Translations under genes and position numbers: made by a program | Shown here: in pieces, positions 49,791 to 58,590 of the stretch | Numbering within the stretch: position 1 is the first letter of the stretch | How the letters are laid out: each line of letters opens with the position of its first letter | The notes under the pieces: model-generated | The model's input: the letters and a program-made list of their open reading frames with translations, nothing else | What the model was told of the DNA's origin: nothing | Databases searched by the model: none | NCBI GenBank assembly: GCA_024280015.1 | Contig: JAJRQY010000026.1 | Span: forward strand, 1 to 64,000 | Direction: 5' to 3' | Source: Actinomycetes bacterium | GTDB lineage: Bacteria > Actinomycetota > Acidimicrobiia > Acidimicrobiales > SZUA-35 | Length of the DNA: 64,000 bases

Positions 49791-49844
49791 CTGCAATGTT
49801 GCAGAGAATAAAAGATTGCAGAGACTGCAAACATCTGTTACGAT
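49791..49844 (+). promoter_or_regulatory. MMPL promoter with overlapping TetR operators
   Basis: The sequence CTGCAA-TG-TTGCAG (49791-49804) and TTGCAG-AGA-CTGCAA (49816-49830) are perfect inverted repeats of the same half-site. TTGCAG at 49816-49821 doubles as a -35, with TACGAT (49839-49844) at a 17-base spacing. A repressor on these sites would block polymerase. Confidence 0.8.
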
Positions 49845-49887
49845 GCGAATATCTACAGAGCTTGACTGTTCAAAAGGGGAAGAGGCC

Positions 49888-52188
49888 ATGTCCAATTGGC
49901 TGTATCGCATTGGTATCTATTCGTTCCGGAATAGGAAGAAGACGGTGGCAACTTGGATTGCCCTCATCGTTGGCATTGTCCTGTTGAACCAGACCATCGG
50001 GGGAGGAGAGGTTGACGACTTCACCGTCCCCGGCGCTGAGTCGTCCCAAGCGGTCGACGTGCTCAAGGAACGTTTCCCCGAGCGCGCCGGCGCCACCGCC
50101 ATGGTGGTCTTTTACACCGAGGACTGCTCGGTCAATGACCCGGCGACCGCCGAAGCGATCAACGCCAGCCTGGCCGAGATCCGTGCCATGGATTCGGTTG
50201 TGCAAGCAACAGATGCCCTTGGCAGTCCCCGATCGGTGTCTCAAGATGGGACAACAGCATTCACCGCCGTGCAATTCAATGACACAACTGCTGCCCTCGG
50301 AACCGAGACCTATGACGAGCTGCAAGACACCGCCGAAATGGCAGAAGCCGCCGGCGTGCAGGTCGAGTTTGGCGGTGAGCTTCCCATCTTGATGAAGGAG
50401 CGAACCACTGGTCCTTCTGAAGCCATTGGCATGCTGGCCGCCCTCGTCATCTTGTTCATCACCTTCCGCTCATTCCGTGCGATGGCCATGCCGTTGGGAG
50501 CTGCCATTGTCGGACTAATCACCGGCCTTTCCATCGTCGGTCTGCTCGGTGGTTTGATCGACATACCCTCCATGGCTCCACGTCTCGGAACCATGATTGG
50601 CCTCGGTGTTGGCATCGACTACGCCCTCTTCATCCTGAGTCGCCACCGAGACAACCTGGCTGCTGGTATGGACCTGGAAGAATCCATTGGTCAGACCAAC
50701 GCCACCGCAGGTCAAGCCGTCGTGATTGCCGGTGGAACCGTCGTCGTAGCCATCCTGGGCTTGATGATGGCTGGCATTCCCTTTGTCTCCGCCCTTGGCT
50801 ACGCCGCATCCATCGTGGTTGCTGTCGCCGTCCTGGTTGCAATCACCCTTCTGCCCGCTCTTCTTGGATTCTCGGGTAACAAGATTCTCAGCCACAAGGC
50901 GCAGGTTCAGGCCAAGGAGCTTGCCGCTGGACACGCGGCCAAGCTCGACATCTTGGAGAAGCCAGAAGTCAGTTCGCAAACCGGCTGGGTTCGTTGGGCC
51001 CACTGGGTGTCCCATCATCCGTGGCGCAGCAGTATCGCTGCTTCGATCATCTTGTTAGTCATGGCCATCCCCGTTCTCGACATGCGCCTTGGCCAGGCCG
51101 ATGCTGGAACCGACCCGGCAGACACAACCCATCGTCAGGCCTATGACCTACTCGCCGCAGGATTCGGTGACGGATTCAACGGACCCCTGCTGGTCACGGT
51201 CGACCTGGCGGAAACCGACTCACCAGAAATGGTCGCCGGTGGTATTCGCGAAAGCCTGGTAGCCAGTGATGGAGTCGCCGCTGTTTCCCCGCCGGAGTTC
51301 AATGCCGCCGGTGACACTGCCCTCATCACCGTCATTCCCACTACCAAACCACAAGATGAGGCCACCAGTGACCTGATCCATCTCTTGCGGGATGAGACCT
51401 TGCCCACTATCACCGAAGGCACCGGAGCCGAAGCCTATGTCGGCGGTCCAACCGCAGCATTCATTGACCAGTCCGACAAGATTGCCGATCGGCTTCCCTG
51501 GTTTATCGGGGCCGTCGTTGCCGTCTCCTTCTTGTTGCTCATGACCGTCTTCCGGTCGATCCTGGTGCCGCTCAAGGCAGCCATCATGAACCTGCTTGCC
51601 ATTGGTGCGGCCTACGGCGTTGTCGTTGCTGTCTTCCAATGGGGCTGGGGTCGTTCGTTGATCGGCCTCGAAGAAGCGGTACCAATCGCATCATTCCTGC
51701 CCATGATGATGTTCGCCATCTTGTTTGGGCTGTCCATGGATTATGAGGTGTTCATCCTCTCTCGTATTCGTGAGGAGTATCAACGAGGACACACCAACAT
51801 CGACAGTGTCGTCGAAGGGTTGGGGGCGACGGCCAAGGTCATCACCGCCGCTGCGCTCATCATGATCAGCGTCTTCCTCGGTTTCGTTGTCAGTGATGAC
51901 CCGATCGTCAAGATGATGGGTGTTGGACTAGCCACCGCGGTTGCGGTTGATGCCACCATCATTCGCATGGTTCTTGTTCCTTCAACTATGGCTCTGATCG
52001 GCGATCCGAACTGGTGGCTACCAAAGTGGCTGGATCGGATCCTTCCCAATCTTGACCTTGAAGGCGGAGCAAATATCGGCGAGAGCTCGACAGTGGAGGC
52101 GATCGATCAGGATCTTGCAGCTGATAGTGACACCCCGGTGGCGGCAATCGCCGACACCACAAGCGAAGTAGGATCAAACCATGAGTAA
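49888..52188 (+). CDS. MMPL/RND family transporter
   Basis: A 766-residue 12-helix exporter. Each half has a first helix (TVATWIALIVGIVLLNQTI and SSIAASIILLVMAIPVL), a large extracytoplasmic domain, and five further helices ending in the conserved MIGLGVGIDYALFILSRHRDNLAAG and FGLSMDYEVFILSRIREE loops that carry the proton-relay residues of the MmpL/HpnN group. Such proteins export lipids, siderophores or drugs; the cargo is unknown. ATG 49888 is preceded by AGGGGAAGAGG. Its stop overlaps the DUF1971 gene by 8 bases. Control by the adjacent TetR is likely. Confidence 0.92.
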   Translation: MSNWLYRIGIYSFRNRKKTVATWIALIVGIVLLNQTIGGGEVDDFTVPGAESSQAVDVLKERFPERAGATAMVVFYTEDCSVNDPATAEAINASLAEIRAMDSVVQATDALGSPRSVSQDGTTAFTAVQFNDTTAALGTETYDELQDTAEMAEAAGVQVEFGGELPILMKERTTGPSEAIGMLAALVILFITFRSFRAMAMPLGAAIVGLITGLSIVGLLGGLIDIPSMAPRLGTMIGLGVGIDYALFILSRHRDNLAAGMDLEESIGQTNATAGQAVVIAGGTVVVAILGLMMAGIPFVSALGYAASIVVAVAVLVAITLLPALLGFSGNKILSHKAQVQAKELAAGHAAKLDILEKPEVSSQTGWVRWAHWVSHHPWRSSIAASIILLVMAIPVLDMRLGQADAGTDPADTTHRQAYDLLAAGFGDGFNGPLLVTVDLAETDSPEMVAGGIRESLVASDGVAAVSPPEFNAAGDTALITVIPTTKPQDEATSDLIHLLRDETLPTITEGTGAEAYVGGPTAAFIDQSDKIADRLPWFIGAVVAVSFLLLMTVFRSILVPLKAAIMNLLAIGAAYGVVVAVFQWGWGRSLIGLEEAVPIASFLPMMMFAILFGLSMDYEVFILSRIREEYQRGHTNIDSVVEGLGATAKVITAAALIMISVFLGFVVSDDPIVKMMGVGLATAVAVDATIIRMVLVPSTMALIGDPNWWLPKWLDRILPNLDLEGGANIGESSTVEAIDQDLAADSDTPVAAIADTTSEVGSNHE

Positions 52189-52507
52189 CGAAGATCAGAT
52201 TCCTGAGGGCTATGAGATGGCCCGCTCAACTCCCCAGTTTGATGCCGAATCGGTACCCGCCGGATTACTGGCTGCTCACCGAGTGGCCAAGGGCGTCTGG
52301 GGCCTCGCCGTTGTCGAATCTGGAACGCTCGAGTTTACCTTCGAGGACGAGGGGGAGCCGAGAGAACTGGGTGCTGGCGAATCCCAAGTCATCCCTCCGG
52401 ACCGACCTCATCACGTGAAGCCAGTGGGAGAGGTGAGTTTTCGAGTGGAGTTCTACCGGGCGCCAAGCGAAGATCCCATCGCTGAGGCAGCCGGGCTCAT
52501 TAGCTAG
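52181..52507 (+). CDS. DUF1971 (cupin-like) family protein
   Basis: A 108-residue single-domain protein resembling the N-terminal part of TehB-type tellurite-resistance proteins. It has STPQFDAESVPAGLLAAHRVAKGVWG and the C-terminal VIPPDRPHHVKPVGEVSFRVEFYR, where the HH pair could bind metal. Function unknown. It is translationally coupled to the MMPL gene (8-base overlap), so it probably serves the same stress response. Confidence 0.82.
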   Translation: MSNEDQIPEGYEMARSTPQFDAESVPAGLLAAHRVAKGVWGLAVVESGTLEFTFEDEGEPRELGAGESQVIPPDRPHHVKPVGEVSFRVEFYRAPSEDPIAEAAGLIS

Positions 52508-52518
52508 CAAAATCTGGC

Positions 52519-53031
52519 CTAGGCGTTGACCCAGGCGGGTCGCCATTCACCTGAGAGGTGGCCGGCTCCGCCTGGAGGCCAACACAGGGCGACAACCACT
52601 GTGCTCAGACCAAGGGCAACCGCAACATCTCCCAGCATGAGCAAGGCCAGAAGCATCGGGGTGTAGACGCCGACGATCATGTCGGTTGAAAAGAATCCAG
52701 CGATAGCCATAAGCGGCTGCTCCTGTTTCGTTGCCTTCTTGATGCTCGGCCGGCTGCGGTACAGCACGATGGCAATGCCGAGGTCAATGATGCTGAGGCG
52801 CGTGACAGCGGAGGAAAGAACGAGGGCGGAGCCAAGCAAGACCGTTCGGTCAGCGAGTTCGCTTCGTGAGAGTGAGCTGGTGTCACGCAAAGCCCGTAGA
52901 GTCGGAGTCAGCATGTCTCGGACCTGTTCGCCAACCGAACTCGACCCTCCAGAGACAAAGAGATAGAGCGCACCGAGGATTAGGGCGAACGCCGCTCCGG
53001 CCATACCAGCTTGAATCGGATCAGAGATCAT
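52519..53031 (-). CDS. Hypothetical membrane protein
   Basis: A 170-residue protein I cannot place. One N-terminal helix (AGMAGAAFALILGALYLFVSG), a soluble stretch with SSLSRSELADRTVLLGSALVLSS, then about three C-terminal hydrophobic segments (SIIDLGIAIVLYRS, FFSTDMIVGVYTPMLLALLML, VAVALGLSTVVVALCW). ATG 53031. It is convergent with the DUF1971 gene. Confidence 0.6.
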   Translation of the reverse strand: MISDPIQAGMAGAAFALILGALYLFVSGGSSSVGEQVRDMLTPTLRALRDTSSLSRSELADRTVLLGSALVLSSAVTRLSIIDLGIAIVLYRSRPSIKKATKQEQPLMAIAGFFSTDMIVGVYTPMLLALLMLGDVAVALGLSTVVVALCWPPGGAGHLSGEWRPAWVNA

Positions 53032-53107
53032 CCTGGGAGTATCGGCAGAACCACTAGAATCTGAACCCCAGCAATGCTGCCCTTCCGTGAATGCTCAGGT
53101 CCGCAAC

Positions 53108-53881
53108 CTAGTCGCCGCCGCCGTCTTCTTCTTCTTCATCATCATCGTCAGTGTCATCCCAGTCGATCTTCCACTCTCCGTCATCTCGATCGATTTTGAT
53201 GTCCCAGTCGCCGTTGTCAATCTTGTCTTTCCACTCGTCGACGATGTCCTTGAACGGGTCTCGGTCGTCATTGTCCCGGTGGTCGTCGTCTCGGTGGTGA
53301 TCTGGCTTCTCCGGTCTCGATGGCTTGTCGTCCTTGTCCCCGTCATGTTCGGGTTTGGCTGGCTTGTCGTCCTTGCTGGGTTTGGTTGGCTTCGACGGCT
53401 CAGGTTCGGACGGAGTCTCTGACTCATCCGGCTTTTCGGGAACAGTGGGATTCTCAACCCTTGGAGGTAGGACAACCTCGACCGGGTCGGGTTGGGACGG
53501 CTCTGGCCCAACCGTTTCTGGAGATTCGGGGACGGTAGTCGTACCTTCTGGCTCCGGAGTTGTCATGGGAGCGGGCTCGGGTGGCGCTGGCTCAGTTGGG
53601 GACGGACGAATAGCAGCTGGCTTCCTCACTTGTGGTCGCGCGGACTCTGACGGCGGGGAACGGTCTATTGACGGACGCAAGGTCAGCGGGGGTGCAGGCT
53701 GCTCGGGCTCGATATGGGGCATGGCAACAGCAACTTCATCGGAGTCGGGGAAGACCCGAATGTCTTCCAGCTGCGCCTTTGGAGCACCGTCCAGCGTGAG
53801 TGATGCCCCGAGGGCCACAGCGCTGATGAGCCCAACAGAAGCAACAGATGCGATGGTGATGGTTGCTGTTCGTCGAAACAT
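53108..53881 (-). CDS. Exported Pro/Glu-rich protein with a highly acidic C-terminus
   Basis: A 257-residue secreted or membrane-anchored protein. The signal segment is FRRTATITIASVASVGLISA. Then comes a long Pro/Glu/Thr-rich stalk (residues about 60-190), a Lys/Asp-rich zone (SKPTKPSKDDKPAKPEHDGD) and an acidic end that finishes DDTDDDDEEEEDGGGD. An acidic repeat-like WD pattern (DNGDWDIKIDRDDGEWKIDWDD) is unusual. No known domain. ATG 53881 is chosen because GGAGGG lies nine bases upstream; a longer frame reaches 54010. Confidence 0.7.
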   Translation of the reverse strand: MFRRTATITIASVASVGLISAVALGASLTLDGAPKAQLEDIRVFPDSDEVAVAMPHIEPEQPAPPLTLRPSIDRSPPSESARPQVRKPAAIRPSPTEPAPPEPAPMTTPEPEGTTTVPESPETVGPEPSQPDPVEVVLPPRVENPTVPEKPDESETPSEPEPSKPTKPSKDDKPAKPEHDGDKDDKPSRPEKPDHHRDDDHRDNDDRDPFKDIVDEWKDKIDNGDWDIKIDRDDGEWKIDWDDTDDDDEEEEDGGGD

Positions 53882-54052
53882 GAAAAGGGTCCCTCCGAGA
53901 ATCGTGTTCCGACTCATAGACGCCGGCCCGATCTGGAACGTTCCGCTCTCATCGAAGAATTCTTTGTCATTGGAATGGCCCCCGGCCCGGCCCACAGTCC
54001 CGTCTACCATGAGCGAGTATCTAGAATAGCTACCGAGGGAGCTGCGGGCACA

Positions 54053-54511
54053 ATGGGAATGTCACCTTTCGTTCAAGGCCTACGGGACAAGATCGGTCAC
54101 GAGCTGATCCTGTTGCCCTCCGTTTCGGTCCTAGTGATGGACCCAGAAGGCAGGATCTTGCTAGTTCGACAAGCCGACTCTGGACGCTGGGGGACCATTG
54201 GAGGAGCAATAGAACCGGGTGAATCACCAGAAGAATCTGCCAGACGCGAGGCGCTGGAGGAGGCCGGTATCGACGTCAAGCTCGGCGAGCTGGTCGGCGT
54301 ATTTGGTGGTGATGGGTATGAGGTGACCTACCCCAATGGTGATGTAACCGCCTACGTCACCGTTGTTTATCGGGCGACGATTGTTGCTGGAACGCCTCGA
54401 CCAGATGAGGACGAAACTACCGAAGTCGGCTGGTTCTTGCCTGAGGCCCTCCAGTCAATCGAATTGCATCCGTTCGCTCGGCGGTTGTTCGCTGACCTCG
54501 GGCTGGAGTAG
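54053..54511 (+). CDS. Nudix hydrolase
   Basis: A 152-residue Nudix-fold hydrolase of nucleoside diphosphates linked to another group. The Nudix box GGAIEPGESPEESARREALEEAGI fits G-x5-E-x7-REUXEEXGU. Flanking strands SVSVLVMDPEGRILLVRQA and YVTVVYRATIVAG are normal. The tail PRPDEDETTEVGWFLPEAL is typical of ADP-ribose or dNTP hydrolases; the substrate is unclear. ATG 54053 is the better start of two close ATGs. Confidence 0.9.
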   Translation: MGMSPFVQGLRDKIGHELILLPSVSVLVMDPEGRILLVRQADSGRWGTIGGAIEPGESPEESARREALEEAGIDVKLGELVGVFGGDGYEVTYPNGDVTAYVTVVYRATIVAGTPRPDEDETTEVGWFLPEALQSIELHPFARRLFADLGLE

Positions 54512-54530
54512 ACGGGCGCCGCTGGGGTAG

Positions 54531-55298
54531 CTAGTCGGGGTGCGTGAAGTACCGGCGGTTGATTTGGATGTAGCTGATGGCGTCCTCATAGTATTTGTCG
54601 TGCCCCGCTTCGATATGACCGGCGAAGGCTTCGTCCCCATGTGCGGCTTGATCGTGCATGTGACTAATCAGTGCGGAGAGTCGTTCGACCACCAGGTCCA
54701 GCAACTCTTCGTCGCATGGGGTGTCGTATTCATCACAGAAGAGACGTAATCGTCGCCGTTGCTCTTCGAGTGAGCCGAAGCTGGATGGATTGCTTGGTGG
54801 CGACAAGGGACAGAATCGAAAGACGGCATAGGCAACGTCCCAACGGGCAGGACCGGGTGACGCCGTGTCGAAGTCGAATACTCCATCGATGATGCCGTTG
54901 TTTAGGACACAGTTGTAGGGAGCGAAGTCGTTGTGGCAAATGACGTGCTCGTCTCGTCGGTGGTTCGAGCCAGTGGGCAGCCCCTGCCAGGGCGACTTCG
55001 GCAGGGCTTCGTAGTCCGCACCTGCGTCATGGAGACGTCGAAGGAGCAACGCAGCCGATATCAAGACCTTGTCGGTCTGGAAATGCTGGTGAGTCTGGGC
55101 GTCCAGAGTTGTGCCGGGCAGGTAACTGACCATCTCGTGGCCGCCTCGATCAAAGCCGAGAGGCCGTGGAGAACCCTCAAACCCTTGGTCTGCCAGGTGT
55201 GCGAGAAGGGACTGAATCTGGGCAGACCACGGCTGACCCGGTCGGTGGAGGATGCCATCAATGAGCGTGATCTTGTTGAGTCCTCCAGATAGTTCCAT
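54531..55298 (-). CDS. Aminoglycoside phosphotransferase (APH) family kinase-like protein
   Basis: A 255-residue choline/aminoglycoside-kinase-fold protein. The catalytic loop is VICHNDFAPYNCV (H-x-D-x4-N) near residue 119 and the Mg-binding Asp is in GVFDFDTASPGPARWDVAYA. The N-lobe is short and starts with a family strand GGLNKITLIDGILHRP. Many members phosphorylate small metabolites, so this need not confer resistance. ATG 55298. It is followed on the same strand by no close gene. Confidence 0.85.
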   Translation of the reverse strand: MELSGGLNKITLIDGILHRPGQPWSAQIQSLLAHLADQGFEGSPRPLGFDRGGHEMVSYLPGTTLDAQTHQHFQTDKVLISAALLLRRLHDAGADYEALPKSPWQGLPTGSNHRRDEHVICHNDFAPYNCVLNNGIIDGVFDFDTASPGPARWDVAYAVFRFCPLSPPSNPSSFGSLEEQRRRLRLFCDEYDTPCDEELLDLVVERLSALISHMHDQAAHGDEAFAGHIEAGHDKYYEDAISYIQINRRYFTHPD

Positions 55299-55352
55299 GA
55301 TCCCGCACCTCGCTTTTGCCTCTGCTGCCGGTTACCTATCGCCTACTGCTGG

Positions 55353-56318
55353 CTACCTATTGATCTTGCCGGGTAGAAGGAAGGGGTAGGTGCGCCGACG
55401 GACCCGGCGTTGCCAGACCCGGTCGGCCCGCCGGATCTTTTGCATAAACGCCCAGGTCATCGCGTCCTGTTTGTAGTACTTGGCAATCTCTTCTGCGGTC
55501 AACTGGATGTGATTGGAATCGGCTGACAGTTTCGCGTTGGCGATCTCAAGCACGGTTGGAATCCAGTTCTCCAGCCCTTCCTTATTCAGGTTGGCGGCGA
55601 GGTCAATCACGGCGGTGCGCGGGTGATGGAAGTTGTCAATGGCCTCGTCGATGGCGAATCGTCGAGCGGGAGCACGCAGGGCCCAGGGGAGTGACGCCAT
55701 GAACAGTTCAAGGTCGAGTGTGGTCTTGCCTCTTTCGTCTTTCAAGAGCGGGGTGGTGACGTCGAGGTACGACAGGCTGTCGTCATCTTCGATGATCCAG
55801 TTGGCAAGTTGAGAATCGACTCCGACCTTGTCATCGATGGCCTCGACCATGGTTGAGATCAGACGTTCGAACATGGCTTCGCCTTCATCTTTACTGGCGG
55901 ACCGCAGCCAGGTCGGTCCGATCCGCTCGGCGGCGCGTAGTGGCTGAATGCAGTAGACGGTGATCGACCCGTTGGCCGGAGGAAGGGCAGTCAAGGACGT
56001 GGGAATAACGTGGACCGAGCGCCCCGCGAGTTCCTCCAAATAGGTCTCGAGATTACGCTGGTAGCGGTCAAGAATGGCCTTGCTCTTGAACGGAGGCAGG
56101 CGTTTGGCCACGAACTCGCCCTCGTCGGTTTTCGTGCGAAGGACAACGGATATCTCGCCAAAACCAAGCACGTCGAGATCGGACGGGTCGGCCCGCTCCA
56201 CGGCATCGGCCACATCGACTTCGAGCTTCAGGAGTTGTTCGATCGTTGGTCCCACCGGAGGGAGAATAGTCAGACTGTCTCGTTCCCTCAAGATGGTCTG
56301 TGTGGCGGATCCAAGCAA
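55353..56318 (-). CDS. DUF6206-like protein, kinase-like N-terminus
   Basis: A protein of about 321 residues, tentatively the actinobacterial DUF6206 family. The sequence LDVLGFGEISVVLRTKTDEGEFVAKRLPPF near residue 48 resembles the nucleotide-binding loop and the lysine strand of a kinase fold, with a C-terminal helical part rich in Arg/Lys (FMQKIRRADRVWQRRVRRRTYP). No clear catalytic HxD is seen, so catalysis is doubtful. The TTG start at 56318 is a guess; other in-frame starts follow. Function unknown. Confidence 0.6.
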   Translation of the reverse strand: MLGSATQTILRERDSLTILPPVGPTIEQLLKLEVDVADAVERADPSDLDVLGFGEISVVLRTKTDEGEFVAKRLPPFKSKAILDRYQRNLETYLEELAGRSVHVIPTSLTALPPANGSITVYCIQPLRAAERIGPTWLRSASKDEGEAMFERLISTMVEAIDDKVGVDSQLANWIIEDDDSLSYLDVTTPLLKDERGKTTLDLELFMASLPWALRAPARRFAIDEAIDNFHHPRTAVIDLAANLNKEGLENWIPTVLEIANAKLSADSNHIQLTAEEIAKYYKQDAMTWAFMQKIRRADRVWQRRVRRRTYPFLLPGKINR

Positions 56319-56391
56319 GGATCGACCATCGCCTCCAAGTAGAACGGTAAATAAATCAAAATACTGTTGACTGTCACACCCCTACAATAGT

Positions 56392-58050
56392 ATGCAACAT
56401 ATGTTCGATTCAATCGAAACCGGGCAACTGAATAGGGGTCCAGGTGCGGCAGAGCCCGATCGGGGCGTGCACACTTCCGGCGTCCCAAGCCCGGTGGAGC
56501 GGGACCCAGTCGGAGCTAAGTCAATCGAGTCTGAACAGCCAGCTCCGCGTACCCGGCCAACCGATATTGGCGAGTGCATGATTCTCACTGAGGACTTGTT
56601 GGCGACTGACGACCGGGTTGCTCGCCTCGCTGGCTCTCGCAATCTGGTTGACTGCAACATTGTCGACATGGTTGCCGATGTGATCTTTAGTGGCGAATGG
56701 TGTATCTCGGGTATCCATTCTGAACATCATTGGGTGGCCTACAAGCTTGGCATCACCCGACGTCAAGCCGCTCGCCTCATTGCCGTGGCGGAGCGCCGTG
56801 ACGAGCTGCCCTATGTTTTTGAGCGGTTCGACACTGGGTCGTTGAGCCTCGACCAGATGCTGTTGATTGTCCGGCATTGCCCCACCGGCTTTGATGAGAC
56901 TGTGGCCGAGCTGGCGGTCAACGCCACGATTCCACAGCTACGGCGCATCATGCGGGCCTATGAATTTCCTGATCCCAAGCCCAACGGTGGCGAAGATGAT
57001 GGAGAAGATGGTGGCGAAGATGATGGAGAAGATGATGGAGAAGATGGTCCAGGCTCTGGGACTTCAACTGACTCAGAACCGGAGCCCGGGCATGACACTC
57101 CGTTGGATCAAGGGCCGCCTCATCCTGACGATGCTTGCCCTTCAGACACTCCAGACGGTTTCGCTCCCGGTGATTTGGATAAGCCCTACCGAGGTTTTAG
57201 CTTTGGCTTCGACGACGATGGTTCGTTCCGGATGTGGCTTCGATGTGGAGCAGACGATGGTGCGGAGATCATGGCTGCGCTGGATCAGGCTCGTGCTTGG
57301 TTGAAGGCCGACACCGGCGATATTGATGTCAGCGGGTTTGAGTCCTTCTTGGCCATGCTTCGGGCGGGGGTGGAGGCTGACCCTTCTGGCTCTCGCGCCG
57401 CAGACAATCGTGTTCTGGTGCATCTGGAGGCAAGCGAGTTTGCTGCTTGGGCTATGGGACTACGACCAAATCTGCATCTTGGCCCGGTGTTGTCTTCAGA
57501 GGCCCTGGAACTGCTGTCTTGTGATGGCTCGATCCAGGTGTTGTTGAACAAGTTCGGTAAGCCCGTATCGCTGGGCCGAACCTCCCAAACTGTCCCTTAC
57601 TGGTTGCGGGAGATCATTCTGAATCGGGATCAGAGTTGCCGGTTCCCCGGGTGCTTCGCACAGCGATGGTTGGACGTACATCACATGAAGCATTGGATCA
57701 AGGGTGGCCGAACCGATCCGGACAATCTGGTGACCTTGTGTCGGCGCCATCACCGAGAGCATCATCGTGGGGCCTTCTCGATTGCCGGTAATCCGGAGAC
57801 CGAGGTCGATTGCTCTGAGTCGCATAGCGGCCTGCGCTTCGTTGCTCGGGACGGACGCGAAATCACGCGGGTCGTTCCTATACCGGAGGTGCCCCCAGAG
57901 GGCCACTATGTGCATGGTTCAGGAGAGCAGTTCGATTCGGCACTGGTCCATATCCCTCTCAATGGTCCTCCAAATGGCCGACCACGAACCTGGGTCCCGA
58001 GCACGAACACTCCGGTAGCTACTGCACCGTGCCATCCCGGTGCTCCCTGA
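56392..58050 (+). CDS. DUF222 / HNH endonuclease domain protein (13E12 repeat-type family)
   Basis: A 552-residue member of a large actinobacterial family. DUF222 covers roughly residues 60-200 (DCNIVDMVADVIFSGEWCISG and TRRQAARLIAVAERRDELPYVFERF), then a variable acidic linker with tandem GEDDGED repeats (about residues 200-225). The C-terminal HNH module is intact: CRFPGCFAQRWLDVHHMKHWIKGG, then NLVTLCRRHHREHH, near residues 416-460, with the zinc cysteines and catalytic HH pair. Function is uncharacterised; such genes occur in many copies and may be mobile-like. Start ATG 56392. Confidence 0.9.
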   Translation: MQHMFDSIETGQLNRGPGAAEPDRGVHTSGVPSPVERDPVGAKSIESEQPAPRTRPTDIGECMILTEDLLATDDRVARLAGSRNLVDCNIVDMVADVIFSGEWCISGIHSEHHWVAYKLGITRRQAARLIAVAERRDELPYVFERFDTGSLSLDQMLLIVRHCPTGFDETVAELAVNATIPQLRRIMRAYEFPDPKPNGGEDDGEDGGEDDGEDDGEDGPGSGTSTDSEPEPGHDTPLDQGPPHPDDACPSDTPDGFAPGDLDKPYRGFSFGFDDDGSFRMWLRCGADDGAEIMAALDQARAWLKADTGDIDVSGFESFLAMLRAGVEADPSGSRAADNRVLVHLEASEFAAWAMGLRPNLHLGPVLSSEALELLSCDGSIQVLLNKFGKPVSLGRTSQTVPYWLREIILNRDQSCRFPGCFAQRWLDVHHMKHWIKGGRTDPDNLVTLCRRHHREHHRGAFSIAGNPETEVDCSESHSGLRFVARDGREITRVVPIPEVPPEGHYVHGSGEQFDSALVHIPLNGPPNGRPRTWVPSTNTPVATAPCHPGAP

Positions 58051-58077
58051 ATTGGCGTGACCCGAAGACGGTCGGGG

Positions 58078-58473
58078 TCAACCCGGACCGAGCAGGTCCC
58101 ACTTGTTGCCGGCAATGTCGAAGAACACGACGACTTGACCGTAATCCTCTGTGCGAGGTTCGCCGACAAACTTCACGCCGGCAGCAACCATCCTCTGGTA
58201 GCTGGCATCGAAGTCATCGACGTTGAGGAAGAACGAGACCCGTCCACCGGTCTGGTTGCCAACCGCGGCCTCCTGGACTTCACCGTCCGCCTGCGCCAGC
58301 AAGATCCCGGTCTCGCCATCCTTTGGGCGGACTTCGACCCAGCGTTTCGGTCGGCCATCATTGGTGAGCGACGGAGAGTCGTCGATCAGATCGAAGTCCA
58401 AAACTTGGGTGAAGAACTCGATAGCAAGGTCGTAGTCGGCGACAACAATGGTGACAAGGTGCATGGAAGCCAT
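58078..58473 (-). CDS. VOC superfamily protein (glyoxalase/dioxygenase-like)
   Basis: A 131-residue protein with the two-module VOC fold: first half MHLVTIVVADYDLAIEFFTQVLDFDLIDD, second half VSFFLNVDDFDASYQRMVAAGVKF. Possible metal-binding residues are H5, E47 and a C-terminal D126 region. It resembles other bacterial glyoxalase-like proteins of unknown substrate. Start ATG 58473; a second ATG at 58464 is equally close to the domain. Confidence 0.8.
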   Translation of the reverse strand: MASMHLVTIVVADYDLAIEFFTQVLDFDLIDDSPSLTNDGRPKRWVEVRPKDGETGILLAQADGEVQEAAVGNQTGGRVSFFLNVDDFDASYQRMVAAGVKFVGEPRTEDYGQVVVFFDIAGNKWDLLGPG

Positions 58474-58521
58474 GGACCCATTGTGCCGTGCCGGGCCGCA
58501 TCGAGCTGCATCGTGCCGAAC

Positions 58522-58568
58522 CGAGCTGGACTGAGCTGAATCGAGCTGGACTGAGCTGAATCGAGCTG
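58522..58568. repeat. 20-base tandem repeat
   Basis: The 20-base unit CGAGCTGGACTGAGCTGAAT is present twice in perfect copy (58522-58541 and 58542-58561), followed by a partial third (CGAGCTG). It lies between two divergent genes. Upstream bases (CCGAACCGAGCTG, GCATCGAGCTGCATCG) are decayed versions of the same GAGCTG theme. Confidence 0.85.
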
Positions 58569-58590
58569 TGCCAAGCCGTAGGCTCTGTCG

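Noticed and set aside
53325-54029. Gly/Ser/Val-rich plus-strand frame over the acidic exported protein
   Set aside because: It is the mirror of the repetitive Pro/Glu codons on the minus strand, which has a signal peptide and ribosome site.
56392-58050. Group I or II intron or homing element because of the HNH domain
   Set aside because: No intron boundaries or split host gene; the domain pair DUF222-HNH is a known free-standing family.
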